Source: Edolisoma coerulescens (Eukaryota; Chordata; Aves; Passeriformes; Campephagidae). From it: a DNA stretch of 64,000 bases. Location of the stretch: contig VWZW01000878.1 of NCBI GenBank assembly GCA_013397115.1, positions 4,621-68,620 of the forward strand, in the 5' to 3' direction. The notes under the pieces are model-generated. The model searched no databases, was not told where the DNA came from, and saw nothing but the letters and a program-made list of their open reading frames with translations. Positions 1 through 11,400 of this stretch are shown here, one piece after another (the stretch's first letter is position 1; each line of letters starts with the position of its first letter). The translations under genes were made by a program, and so were the position numbers.

Positions 1-5
1 CCTGC

Positions 6-2339
6 ATGGCCCCGGCTGTGGATATGACCGCCGCGCCCACCGGGGTCCGCAGCGACGAGCTGCCCGCATCCGCCTTCAGCAGTCCCGGCGGTGGCGCGCT
101 CCCCGTCGCGGCGGCGATGGGCGGGGAGGAGGAAAGCGACAAGCCCAAGGTCTCCCCATCCCTCCTGCCGTTCAGCGTGGAGGCGCTCATGGCCGACCAC
201 AGGAAGCCGGGAGGCAGGGACGGACCCGAGGGCGCCGGGCCCTCGCCGGGCGCTGGGGCGGCCGCCCGCGCCAGCGTCAGTCGCCGCCTGGGCGCGCTGT
301 CGGCGGGGGGGCCGCCTTCCCCGCTGCCCCTCGGCGGGCACTTCTCCGTCGGGGGGCTGGTCAAGCTGCCCGAAGACACGCTCGTCAAGGCGGAAAGCCC
401 CGAGAAGCCGGAGCGGAGCCCCTGGATGCAAACCCCGCGGTTCTCGCCGCCTCCCCCGAGTAAGTAATGGTCCGGGAGCGGGCGGGATGGGAGCTCTCAG
501 GGCTGGCTGCGACCTTCCCGTGGGGCCGGGCGGACCGAGGGCAAGGCTGCGCGGGTGTCCGGGGGTTTCCTGTCGCTTTCGCCCTGCCTGCCTCTCCTGG
601 TATATTTTTCCTTGCGGTTCGCACTCTTCTGGGCCACTTCGGCCCGTCCGAAGAATCGAACAGATTCGAGCCTGTGTGAAGCCGGAGGATGGCTGCGAAC
701 GCACAGGAAGGGCGGCCGTGCCAGAGTGAGATCTTGTGCCAAATGTTAACCGGGAGGGAAAACAAAAAGCAACACGGCTAGCCTGTTAATTTAACCAGGG
801 GCTCAAACTAACTACGCAAATCTTGACTCAATACTGCTGAGGTTTTCTCAGAAAGTGGCTCAAATAATTCTGTAAGGATCCGCACAGACCGGTTTCCTAG
901 AACCGGGAGCTTTGCGGTCTTCAGCCCCACCGGCTGCTGTCCTTAGTGGTACATCTCCAAAGTCCGAGGAGCCACAATCAGTGATGTTTTCCTGCTTTAA
1001 TGCAGAGTGATCTAAATTAATACAAGTAACAGCGTGAGAGCCGAGATCAGAGAAGCCCGTTAATCATTTCCAGTGGCTGCTCTGAGCCCGGGTCTGGGCA
1101 GCATGGGCTGCCTGCCCTCGGCCTGGCCGTGCTCTCTCCCTGCCCGGGATCCCGTGGAAAGGGATGACCTTGGTCTGAGGCTCTCCAGAGCGTTTGGGAT
1201 GCCCTTAGCAACGCTGCGAACAGAGTTGTTTTCTCTTCCCTTGGAGATCGGCAGGTTTCCCGACAGGACTTGTGTAGAGTAAAGCAGCGGTTTAATTTAC
1301 TTAAATTGCAAAGTAAAACTTGCTGTTATTAAGTAAACCCGGGACAGATGGATGCTGAAGACCCTTAGAAATGTTAAATAAGAGGAGAGGAGTAGACCGG
1401 TGAAGAGTGGTAGATAGAGCATGAGTGTTAATTCAAACCTCGCAATTAATTACATGCTTAATCCGGTTCCCAGGGGCCTAATGAAGAGGGTGTGAAACTG
1501 AGAAACCAGCCAGTTTTGTTTATTTTTTTTTCCCGTAATCCAATAAAAAGGACAGGACTTTTTTTCTTCTTTTTGGAGGGTCATTCCCTTCATGAACTGG
1601 GGTAGCCGTGAAGGCAGGAGGTGCAGGGTGTGTGGGTGCCTGATTCCTGCCCTTTGTCGGGTTTTTCTCAATGGAGTCAGAGCTTCCTGATACGAAGCAC
1701 CGCTTTTTTTGAAGTGGGAGACGGCAATTTTAAGTGTGCCCCAGGCAACCCTGGTCGTTTTGGGGCACTTTGCTTTAAGTGGGACCCTATTCCCCCTTTC
1801 TCCGCCTCAGCTGTGGTAGGGTGGGGGCTCTGCAGGCTGTGGGGCTTTGGGCACTGCTAACCAAGGTGTCTCTCCTTCCCCCTCTCCCCCGGCTGCTCCC
1901 GGGCACAGGGCGGCTGAGCCCCCCAGCCTGCACCCTGCGCAAGCACAAGACCAACAGGAAGCCCCGGACGCCCTTCACCACGGCGCAGCTGCTGGCCCTC
2001 GAGAGGAAGTTTCGGCAGAAGCAGTACCTGTCCATCGCCGAGCGGGCGGAGTTCTCCAGCTCGCTCAGCCTCACCGAGACCCAGGTGAAGATCTGGTTCC
2101 AGAACCGCCGCGCCAAGGCCAAGAGGCTCCAGGAGGCCGAGCTGGAGAAGCTGAAGATGGCAGCCAAGCCCATGCTCCCGCCTGCTGCTTTCGGCATCTC
2201 CTTCCCACTGGGCGGCCCGGCCGTGGCCGGCGCTTCCCTGTACGGCGCCTCCAGCCCTTTTCAGCGGGCAGGGCTGCCCGTGGCTCCTGTGGGACTGTAC
2301 ACAGCACATGTGGGATACAGCATGTACCACCTCACATAG
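6..2339 (+). CDS. MSX1: Homeobox transcription factor MSX1 (two exons: 6-459 joined to 1909-2339)
   Basis: MSX1 is a nuclear homeodomain repressor acting in neural crest, craniofacial, tooth-region and limb development. Joining 6-459 to 1909-2339 gives 294 codons plus TAG, close to the 290-303 usual for the family. The intron splits an Arg codon (A|GG) and restores the family sequence RRLSPPACTLRKHK. Visible parts: a Groucho-binding EH1 motif (LPFSVEALM, residues 54-62); a VKAE sumoylation-type site (127-130); a PWMQ PBX-type motif (139-142); a homeodomain at 167-226 with WFQNRR at its positions 48-53; and the C-terminal tail ending YSMYHLT. The tail and PPAAFGISFPL favour MSX1 over MSX2. The first ATG (codon 1) has T at -3; the ATG at codon 7 has G at -3, so initiation could occur at either. 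The VKVE site near the mammalian N-terminus reads VRSDE here. Residues 70-115 are Gly/Ala/Pro-rich and poorly conserved. Confidence 0.97.
460..1908 (+). other. MSX1: MSX1 intron 1
   Basis: The single intron has a GTAAGT donor at 460-465 and a pyrimidine-rich acceptor ending CACAG at 1904-1908, and it is phase 1. The first 200 bases continue the CpG-rich composition of exon 1. After that the intron becomes AT-richer, with several TAAT-type homeodomain cores, for example around 786-795, 1285-1300 and a TTAATTAAT-like run near 1443-1452. Autoregulatory binding by MSX or other homeodomain proteins is possible but is only inferred. I saw no alternative exon. Confidence 0.93.
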
Positions 2340-2940
2340 AGCCTGAGCCGAGCCCAGCCCAGCATTGCTGCCTGTCTGTTCCCCCTGGCTCCACACACAT
2401 TCCCTCTCTGCTCCTCCGGCTCTTCTCTGTGGACTTCCCCATGGACCCTATGGCAGAGACTTCTCCATTCTGGCTCTGCTTGACCTCTCTGCTTCCCCTG
2501 TGATGCTGAGCCCCTACCCCAGCACTGTTCTGATCTCCTCAGAGTCCTGGGGAGCTGGCAGAAACCTGAGGCATCGCCCCAGCTTCTTCCTGGCACAGGG
2601 TGCTGATGGGCTGACCATGCCCTGCTTCCCTGGGTCTAGCTAACAGCCTGCAGAGAGCCCCCTGCCATGGGGGAAGGAACTGTGGAAGAGAAATGGAAAA
2701 AGGGGACTGAAAGACAGGATGTTTCTCTTACTTTTTGCAAGGCGAGGTCAAGAGGCAGAAGTGTAAAACAGCCTTTCCCGTTCCTGTGTAACAGCGCTGT
2801 CTGTTACCTGTCTTTGTTCCTCCACCAGCTCCTTTGGAAGGGGCTCTGTGTACTATGTAATATACTGTATATTTGAAATTTTATTATCATTTATATTATA
2901 GCTATATTTGTTAAATAAATTAATTTTAAGCTACTGTTTG
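2340..2940 (+). other. MSX1: MSX1 3' untranslated region
   Basis: About 600 bases follow the TAG stop. The first half is C/T-rich and the last 100 bases are strongly AT-rich. The canonical poly(A) signal near the end and the TG-rich sequence just beyond it make cleavage around 2930-2945 likely. The exact end is inferred. Confidence 0.8.
2914..2919 (+). promoter_or_regulatory. MSX1: MSX1 poly(A) signal AATAAA
   Basis: An exact AATAAA hexamer lies 575 bases after the stop codon. A TGTTTG / TTTGTTTG-type GT-rich element follows within 20-40 bases, which is the usual downstream element arrangement. Confidence 0.85.
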
Positions 2941-3394
2941 ATGCAGTTTGTTTGCTTGCTCTTTGCCCTCTCGAGGGTGACAGAAGAAGGGACTGAATTT
3001 GGGGGATGAGAGAGGGACTGGCTAAACTAGCTGTTTTCCCTCTTCTCCGGGAGACTTCAGCCTTGGGTGGCGAGACAGCAGCTGAGTTTTCAATTTTCTA
3101 TGGATCCCGGAGCTTTCCTGTCCTCACAGCTGTTTGAGGTTTCCTCCTTTCCCCCCACTGCTCCTTGCCAGCAGTTCCCACCGCATCCCTGCCCTGAAGG
3201 TGCATACGATCGCTGCTGCTTCCCCCAGCGGCTCCGGGATCGGCCGTGTTTCCTTACCCCTAGGAAAGAGGAAAAGTTGCTCCTCTCCCTTCCAGGTCCC
3301 TGTGTCTGGGAGGGTCCTGGCCGCAGCCCCGATGGCTGTGAAGAGCGGGGGGGTGTGACATGCCCCACATCTCAGTACCAGCCCTAGCGTGAGA
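2941..3394. other. Intergenic, no feature recognised
   Basis: This is C/T-rich sequence between the MSX1 poly(A) site and the downstream CpG island. It has short open frames on both strands but none resembles a known protein, and I see no repeat. Confidence 0.5.
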
Positions 3395-3880
3395 TCCAGG
3401 GCTTTCCCCAGAGCTCCTTTTGCCAGGCNGAACGGAGCCCCGGGCTTGGGGGCGGTGGGGAGGAGAAGGGGCTGTCGCGGTTCGGCTGGTGCTGAAGAAG
3501 GGGATAAAGCACGCTAAGGGCGATGCAGGGTCGGCGGAGGGGTTGGGGACGATGGTGTCGGGCACGAGAGCGGTCCTGGCGGCCGGTGGAGCCCGCGGGA
3601 CTGACGGTCGGGACCGCTCGGCGCCGGCTCCTGCCCGTCCTCGGGCCTTCGAGCGCCCCGCCGCTCTCAGCGGCTGCCTCTGCTGGGAACACGTCCCGGG
3701 CGACCACAGCCCCGAGGAAACCGCTGGCGACGGCCGAGGACCCTGCGGTGGAGGTCGGCGGACACGCAGCCCCGGCTCCGCGCCTGCCGATCCCGCCGGC
3801 ACCGGCGCCGCCGCCTCGCCGCGTTCCCCGCCGGCTGCGCCCTGAGCCCCCTCAGTGCGCCGCTCCACCCGGTTTGGTTT
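3395..3880. promoter_or_regulatory. CpG island 0.5-1 kb downstream of the MSX1 3' end
   Basis: I count about sixty CpG dinucleotides in roughly 460 bases, far denser than the flanks. The stretch contains the undetermined base at 3429. Open frames of 107-256 codons run through it on both strands, as expected for stop-poor GC-rich DNA, and none looks like a protein. CpG islands usually mark promoters or Polycomb-bound developmental loci. A natural antisense RNA to Msx1 has been described in mammals, so an antisense promoter is a reasonable possibility, but no transcript can be shown from sequence. Confidence 0.7.
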
Positions 3881-4591
3881 GGCGAATCCCTCGGGTAAGG
3901 GAGAGCGTTGGGTTCCTCCTTTTTTCTTTTCCTTTTTTCCAATTTCTTGCTTTATCTTTGTGCTCGAGGAATAGCGGCTGAGAAATTGGGACTCTGTATT
4001 TTTCTTTCTGTCTTTCCCCCCAACCCCCACCCCGCTGCTTTCATTTCCAGCAATTTAAAACGTTAAGGTTGAAGCAAAGTTAGAAGGAAAATAATTGCTG
4101 TAATGAGGCTCGGCAATCTTCTGCAGGCACTGTGGCTCCAGCGAGACTGTAGCTGGGGGCGAGGCGGGACTTTTATCATCTCCTAAATATCAATGATGCT
4201 TTCAATAACTCAGCGAAACAACATACCTGAGCACACTCACTTTCTCCAGAGCTCGCTGCTCTAATCCCCCTTCTCATCTCTCGCTCTGCTCTGGCTGCCC
4301 AGTCATTTTTGAGCTGGGGTGAGTCTGGGGCTTTTGTGGTTGTTTGGGGGGTTTTTTTGGGTCATTTTTTTTTCTTTTTTTTTCTGTGCTTTTTTTTCCC
4401 AACCCCTTTGGCTTTCTTTTCCGATCATTTCTTTTCTCTGTGCAAATGACGGTGTCTGTGATCCTGACCCCAGCGCCCAACGCCGCGCCGGAGCGGGAAA
4501 GCTCTGTGCCGGCTTTTTCCCACGTTGTGTCTCTGGCAGAAAAAGGCTGGATATCTTCAGCTTATCTCTCTCTCTAACTTGGCCTCTGTGT
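3881..4591. other. MSX1-proximal flank with T-rich tract
   Basis: No gene is recognised. The stretch from 4322 to 4400 is strongly T-rich with runs of 7-9 T. Around 4030-4200 the sequence is less repetitive and holds AT-rich cores next to GC-rich blocks, a texture often seen in conserved non-coding elements. Conservation cannot be tested here. Confidence 0.4.
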
Positions 4592-4622
4592 GATTAGACC
4601 GCGGGTTTGGGGAGATCTAATC
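4592..4622. promoter_or_regulatory. Inverted pair of GATTAGA / TCTAATC sites
   Basis: GATTAGA at 4592-4598 and its exact reverse complement TCTAATC at 4616-4622 flank a 17-base spacer, and both lie beside CCGCG/GCGCG. GATTA cores are bound by K50 homeodomains of the OTX/PITX/GSC type. Function is inferred only from the motif. Confidence 0.35.
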
Positions 4623-5208
4623 GCGCAGGAGGCCGGGTTTATCCTGTAAGGATGCCCTTAAAATCCGAGAGAGATTTTAAAAAGTGAGGACTGCCTTGAG
4701 CTGGCTCCCCGCAAGCACCGCTCCCCTTTGCCGGCACCTTTGGGCGCTGCGGAGCGGGGCTCCGGGCAAAGCGGGACCCTTTCATCTCTCCGCTTTGTCC
4801 CTGTTGGTTTTTTGTTGTTGTTTTTTCTTTTTTTTTTTCTTTTTTTTTTTTACATTATGTTTACCCGGGATGGATATTCGAAGCGCAGGATTCCTATTGA
4901 ACATGTCTTTGCTTTAAGTTTTCCCCCTGACCCTTGGGCTAAAGTCCTTGGTTGCTCAATTAAACCCAGATGAGAACAATTAATAACTAAGTAATGACAA
5001 TAAGTTGGGAATCACACGGATGAACGCTCCATGTGAATAGGAAAAGCTCACACAAAAGAGCAAAAAGGATTTGTCGGCTCTTTTTAAGGGGGAATTGGCT
5101 TTTCTTTTTTCTTGCCTCTGGCTTACCAGCAAATAAAACTCACTTTTGTGTCTTTGTCGCCTTAAGGATCTCAGTGGGCAGTTGGAAGTGAGAATGGCTG
5201 TTTTCCTT
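4623..5208. other. Intergenic with poly(T) tract
   Basis: A T-rich simple-sequence run occupies about 4806-4852. The remainder is unique-looking AT-rich sequence with no gene recognised. Confidence 0.45.
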
Positions 5209-5760
5209 TCAACTTGAGGGTGCTGGCGCCACGCAGCCCCAAGGATAGAGAGTAGCCAAAGCAAAGTTTCCTAATAACTCCCCTCTCCCCCGCCACCCCT
5301 CCCCAGTCACGCCGGTACCCCCCCTCCCCTCCATGCATATCTCCACCCGCTCTCCTAGAGAGCCTCGGCAGACAGACGAGAGAAAGCAGAGGGGCCCCGA
5401 GCACATCCACGTCCCACCACGGACTCCCAGCCGAGGCTGACTCTGCCGTGGGAAAGCGATAGCGCCTTGGTGCGACGCTTTCCACGGAGCGTAGGAAATA
5501 CAGCTCACAGTAACCAGAGCACGGAGAGGAAGCAAACAAGCGCAGAAACACATACAAAATAAAAGAGAAGCCATTTTTCTACTTTTATTCCCACAAAGGA
5601 AGGGAACGGCTCCGTTACCCGCACACAGGGGCAGCCCCCGGGCGCATCTTCCCGGCACCGGCTCCGTGCAAGCTCGAGAGCCCAGGCTGGGAACGCCCCG
5701 GGATCGCGCCCGGCTCCGGCTGCGGCAGAGGGGCAGAGTGGCACACAGCGAGGGCTGAGA
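5209..5760. promoter_or_regulatory. Second CpG-enriched patch
   Basis: CpG dinucleotides recur at about one per 14 bases here, clearly above the surrounding sequence. Minus-strand open frames of 79-149 codons overlap each other but do not resemble known proteins. This may be a distal part of the MSX1 CpG-rich domain or a separate regulatory element. Confidence 0.4.
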
Positions 5761-6770
5761 GCTTAAAAAGCAAGGGAAGGCTCTCTTTCAATTTTAGCTA
5801 CAGAGAAGGTGACTATCGGACAAGCCTGCTGTGCAAATCGTTGGTTAAACCGTACATTTTTCTTCTGCTCTGAATTTCTCGTGGTTTTGGGGTTTCTTTC
5901 TGAATTTGCTCTTTCACTTGAAACACGAATCGGTGCCCCGTTGAATACTTTACGAACGTTTTCCGTAGTGCTCAAGAGAATTCAGAGCTTGAAAGCTTGC
6001 TTTCCAAAGTTAGGGCAGGCTAAATTCAGCATGTGAGTTAGGCGCAGCAGCAGCCTCCTGCTGCTCAGGATTGTGCCTGAGAACAGAACCTTAAGAAATC
6101 AGAGGCAAAACAGGGAAGCTGCCTAACTTACCCGTTGTAAAGGCCAGGGGAAGGGAAGGGGGTGAGTACTTCTCTGTAGTGCTCATAAGCTTAAATCCAG
6201 GCTCATCATTTTGTATGAGTCTCCTGAGTCACATCAGACTTTCCTCCTAAAAATCTGGGAAGTGAAAAGTCTGTTGAACAAACTGTCTGGACACCTTCAG
6301 GAGGAAGTGAGATGCTTGGCACTAACTCCTTGGTACTGTCTGAATTTAGGTAAACAGCTGAACTCAGGTATTCTGTATGCAAAGTGAAAATACCAGTCAC
6401 CAGCTTACTAGAGACTCTGAGGTAATTACTCTTCATCTCTTCTAACGATACATTTGATTTTATATTAGACACTGAGGTGGCCAGAGAAAGCAAGAAAAAG
6501 CAGCTGCATAAGCAGTCTTAAGACCAGGACACTCCTCAGAGCAGTCATGGGGCCGTCCAAATTAAATCCGGCAGAGTGGTGACTGGTGAGTAAGTCTCCC
6601 ACTGCTTGGAATATAACATGCTGTACCCAATGAGCTGCTGGATGCAGTGAGGTAGTTCACTCACTCTCTAGTTCTTCACAAAAAGCAGGCTGATGTGACT
6701 CCTACACTGAACTGTGAGGGAGTCTGTGGCAGAGACACCTTCTTCTTGCCTTTCATAGTGCTGGCCCCCA
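5761..6770. other. Intergenic, no feature recognised
   Basis: This is unique-looking sequence of mixed composition. I see no gene or interspersed repeat. Confidence 0.4.
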
Positions 6771-6905
6771 CTATGTATCTATATCTGTATCATCTATATC
6801 TATCTATCTCTCTATCTCTCTAACTTTCTATAGCTATATCTATCTATATCTAATATATCTATCTATATCTATCCATATGTATCTATAGTAGAATATATAT
6901 ATATT
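6771..6905. repeat. (TATC)n-type microsatellite, imperfect
   Basis: Alternating TATC, TATATC and CTCTATC units run for about 135 bases and end in a TATATA run. The units are visible directly but interrupted. Confidence 0.9.
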
Positions 6906-7370
6906 CTAACCTAAGGAGTATGTGGACCTCTGAAATTTTCTTTTATTAGCTTCTAACTCTCTCCACACCTTATGTGAAGCACAGTGGTGTCTGTCCCTGG
7001 CCTGAGCAATCTGTTCCACAGCAGGGAGCCTAAAAATGAGGCATTGCGATAATGGGCATTGCAACACAGCTCCTTGGGGCTGGCCCGAGGCCCCTTCTGC
7101 AACACGGACCCATTGTCTGTCCAGCTCTGTGGCAGGAGAAGCTGGAGGCAGAACCAGAAGCAACAGCTCTGACTCATTTAACTACGAGTTGTAAATTGTA
7201 ACATGCTGCACAGAGAGATGTGGTAGTGATTTGCTTACAGCAGTAAACCGATCGACATTAACTCTGTCCATTGTACGTCTTCATCTCAGAGATCTTTTAT
7301 CCCTCCAGGCTGGATCCGGTTCCCACCCTGCAGTGATTAAAGGGAAAGCGAGGAGGCAGCTACCTGGACC
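6906..7370. other. Intergenic, no feature recognised
   Basis: No gene or repeat is recognised between the microsatellite and the next CpG patch. Confidence 0.4.
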
Positions 7371-7580
7371 CAGTCTCCCTCGTGCGACCAGGAATGTGCA
7401 ATAAACCCCCCGTGCAAAGCTCTCCTTTTCATCTGGGGAAGTGGCGCGGCTGAGGATCCCCCTGCGCACGGAGCCGCTCTCCTCCCGGGCCCGAGCGCCT
7501 GGAGCCGGCTCACCCGTGCGCTGCTCCCGGGCTGCGTCCCCTCGGCCCACAACCGATTCCCACGGCGGTGTGAACAACGC
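7371..7580. promoter_or_regulatory. Third CpG-rich patch, isolated
   Basis: About 200 bases with more than twenty CpGs sit inside AT-rich, CpG-poor DNA, 5 kb past MSX1. The plus-strand open frame 7441-7716 (91 codons) covers it but has no recognisable motif. It is a candidate enhancer or orphan CpG island, perhaps the start of a non-coding transcript. Confidence 0.4.
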
Positions 7581-8280
7581 TCTGCAGTTCTTCTTGCTTA
7601 GCCTGAAGAGAAACAAATCTCTTGCGTCTGTCACACAGCCATTAAAGCTACCCGCGAAAATAGTACAGGCCTTGCGAGTGAGCTGTGAGACAAACCTTGG
7701 GGAGAGAGTTCTGTAGGAGCAATGTTTAAAATCTGAGATTGTTTCTATGTCTTTGGTCCATTCTCATCGAAGCTGGGGCAGACAACGGGGCAGTGGGGTC
7801 ACAGTGGTTAGGGCCGGACAGACCTGAAGTTCAGGCACTCAGGCATAAAAAGATGCAGCCCAAACTAAATGTTCATTTCAGCCTAATTGAGCAATGCTTT
7901 TGTTGGATTTTGTATCGGGCACACTGTAACAGGCAGGGCAGGGTGTCCACATGATATATATTGGAGAAAGAGGTACCTTATAACGACAAACACATTCAAA
8001 ACCTTCTGACCACCACTGTTGCTGCCCAATGTAAGGGTAGAAAGAGAAAGAGCACTCAGGTGAGACAGTATTTAGAGGTTTTGCTATAATTCAGGCTCCG
8101 TTTGCATGTTAGAGAGAAAGGAAGTGGCAGAATGAGGGAAAGAGATCTGGTAGCAAAGGATGGCAAAAATATGTTAGCTGGACGATTGCGAGTGGTTCGG
8201 GGAAGCTCTCAGGAATGGAGGAAAAGAGAATTATTTCCATAAGACAGGCCGGAGGGAAGGAGCAACTTTCTTTTGATGCA
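7581..8280. other. Intergenic, no feature recognised
   Basis: AT-rich unique-looking sequence with no gene or repeat recognised. Confidence 0.4.
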
Positions 8281-8430
8281 ATGTTTTGTGTGCATTGGGC
8301 ATTATTATGCAAATATCAGCTAACACAAATACCGAAGTAAGGATGCTTTAAAACTCAAGGGGTGATTGACTTTCATTACATTGCATTTCGATGTAAGCCA
8401 ATGGCCCTGTTTCCATTTACATCAACAAGG
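8281..8430. promoter_or_regulatory. Candidate regulatory element with an octamer site
   Basis: A perfect POU octamer ATGCAAAT lies at 8307-8314 beside an ATTATT run, and further AT-rich homeodomain-like cores lie within 100 bases. Only the motif is seen; the regulatory role is inferred. Confidence 0.25.
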
Positions 8431-11400
8431 GAGTGGAGGCTCTGAGACTTGCCCTCGCATTATGGCAAGCTTGTGTGCATTAGTCCTGGGGAGCATCTGC
8501 TCCTCACACTGTACTCACTAAAAGCCATAAATCCTTTTCTAAACCTCATAATGAGCTTTGGACTTACTGTGAAAACCGAGTCTGTGGTATACCACAAGAA
8601 GAGACAGTGGGATGTCGTAGATGTTGTCAGTCTGACCAAAGATTTTTCCTTCTGTGACATTGTCAATCTTCTCTTTCGGTAGGAGGCTACATAAACAATA
8701 CACACTAAATTCTATTTATAAAAAAAAATACTGGGTTGCAAAACACAATACATATGGCGTGGGACTGGAATAGACACAGAGAGAAACAGGATTCAGTGGT
8801 TTTCAAAACAATTTAGCACTTCAAACATTAATTGCCACGAATTAAGACTGTAGGCACCCACCTGAATATGGAGACTGTATGTTATTGAACAGAAATGTTC
8901 TCTATTGCCTCTTCTCAGGGAATCCAAACTCGAGTACCCTGTGAGATGCCCATCAGCGGAGAGCCTGTAGTGCCAGGAAGCAGCACAATGTATCCACAAC
9001 AGTGATTATATCAGATACCAATGATAACAATATAAATAATAATCCAAATGTGAACTTTTTTAGTGATTAGCACAGCCACATTCTTTTTAAGGACAGCTTA
9101 AGTATTAACTGTGTGTAGAAAATCCACATTCAGAAATCTTAGTCATGAGTTTCTAACTCAGATTTTTAATTCAGAGATTACTCAAAGGAGGACTGGCAGT
9201 CAAAAGATTCTTCAAGAGTAGTTTCTTAAAAATGGCATGACTTTAACTACATTTCTGTCAGCTATGATACCTGAATTAGGATCAACTTTATGGCCTTAAT
9301 AGCTCAGAGTTCAAACGTAGATCTTCAGACAGTTCTCCCTTTAATTCAAGAAGAACGTGCAGGCATGTTAATTTTCCCTCTAAATAATTGCATATTTCAA
9401 GTATGTACTCAAATCCGTCTCAAAAAACCTGGAAAGCAAATAGAAACTTGTACAGGGCATATAATAAATTGAGAAACCTGAGATGGACATGTAATCCTAA
9501 ATTATTCTTACTCTCTAAAGCACCAGACTGAATTTCTCCAAATGTGATTTTTTTGCTCCTTCCTCAAAGATGGCTTTAATACTAGCCAAGTTTGAAGTTT
9601 CTAATGACATTTATTTCTGAGCTATGTATGCATGAGAATTTCTCTTTGCATAGTTGGAGACTGTGATCTTTTTCAAGCTTGCATAATGTTTAACATGACT
9701 GAATCAATTTTCAAAACAAAGAAACACGAAAACATTGAAAAATACCCAGAACAAGAATGAGCATTTCCATTCCATAAGGAATTTGTTTGGAAAAAATTAT
9801 AGACTTGTTGGAATTAGAATCTAAGTTTATCTTAAGTTTGCTGGAAGGGAAAGTTTTTTTATATGAGACAATTAACCATTGGTTTCAGACTGATCCAAAG
9901 CCAATAAAGTCAGTGGCATCTTTCCACGGGCTAACTAAGAGGCTTTGGGGCTGACTCATGCATTGCAGAACTCCTCAGAAGATAATAGTTCTACACTGCT
10001 TATGTGAAAGTTAAATATAGCCCGATGTTTGTAAGTGTGTGTATGTATTACGATTAATTTAAACCCCTGGTTAAAATTGGGTTACAGTTTCCATTTAATT
10101 CGTGTGCATGTGTTTGTGTTTGTATGTGTGCACATGCAGAGACAGACATCTGTGGACGTGTAAGCACACACACAGAGCTGATGCCATGGAGGTGATTGAA
10201 TCGAGTATGTGCACATGATGGCAAACACCAGCCTTTGCTACAGCAGATATCACCGCTGCCATACATACACTTTGACAGATCCGAACATATGCTTTCAAAA
10301 CCAGCAGCATCTGTTTACATTGAACTGCAATAAAAACTGAAGGAGGCATCAGTTAGTATTAGAATTTTATCTTTTCAATGTCCAGAAACAGTTTCTGTGC
10401 CTTTTGATGTAGGCTGTCAAGCACTACTGGAAAATTGAGTCTCTCTAATTACTGCATTCAGAGCAGAGGAAAGGACACGACTGCCTTGCAGCATTTGTCA
10501 GCGGGGACCCTGCAGGGGCTTGCTTTTTGGGTACTGATAAGCAAAGTTAGCTCACATTCAAAAAACAGTAAAGCAATTCTTTCGTAAAGGGGGGAAAAAC
10601 CCAGAAGGAGCACTATTTCGGATGATCCAGGAGAAAGCTTTTCTCTGTTGCAGGTATGATTAACCCTTACTTTTACTGGCGGTTCCCTTCAGATGAAACT
10701 TCCTGCATCCTGTGTGAGTGTTTAGCCTGAATATAAACTCAATGGCAGCAGCACCACTGATTATTCAGGTATGTGCACGTTCAGGCCTGTAACGAGCACC
10801 CGATTAACCTGTGAAGTGATTGCATTGTGCCTGAAGATGTGGCTTCACATTTTGAGACTTTCAGAGGTGGTACTAGCTTATCTGTTCCTCATTATCCCTA
10901 TTCCCTATTTCTTCTATTGCCCATTGCCCCATTCCCCTTGGCTATGTGTCACAAAATATTTCACGGCATTTTTAAGCCTGCATCAGTTGCGTGATGAGAT
11001 TTAGAGCTGATAGTTGCACTGGCAAAATGGGTGTGGCAAGGGAGAAGTGGTTAGAAAGTCGTAGCAGACTCTAAGGTGACAATGCCACCAAGGAAACAGT
11101 GGCACTTGCCCCATCACAAAACTCTGTGTTGATATGAAGAGGATCTTTTATTTTAAATTCTGATTGCAAATGAAAAAGAAGGGCTCATTAAGGCTCGTTT
11201 GTGTTCTTTTCCTCCCGTGCAAACAGAAAGGAAGCATTTGTACACTTTAGATATTATATATCTGAACAAAAGACCCAGTCATCAGCTGTGTGCATCCCGA
11301 GCATGCACCAGGAAGAAAGGCTGGCAAAATAACTGCTTATTTTATAGTATTCCTACCATACTGCAGCAGCATCCAGAGTGGAAGTACTTTCAGGAGATGT

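Noticed and set aside
6..2339. Assignment of the gene to MSX2
   Set aside because: The C-terminus (PPAAFGISFPL and ending YSMYHLT) and the N-terminus MAPA are MSX1-type; MSX2 ends in GMYHLS.
1787..2396. Minus-strand open frames of 136-179 codons opposite MSX1 exon 2
   Set aside because: They are shadows of the conserved homeobox coding sequence; no start context, splice pattern or motif supports a protein.
3260..4030. 256-codon minus-strand frame and overlapping plus-strand frames in the CpG island
   Set aside because: Long frames on both strands are expected in GC-rich DNA with few stops; composition is Arg/Pro/Ala-rich with no domain, and one frame includes the undetermined base.
6771..6905. 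CRISPR-like regular repeat
   Set aside because: Units are 4-6 bp without spacers; this is a microsatellite in a vertebrate genome.
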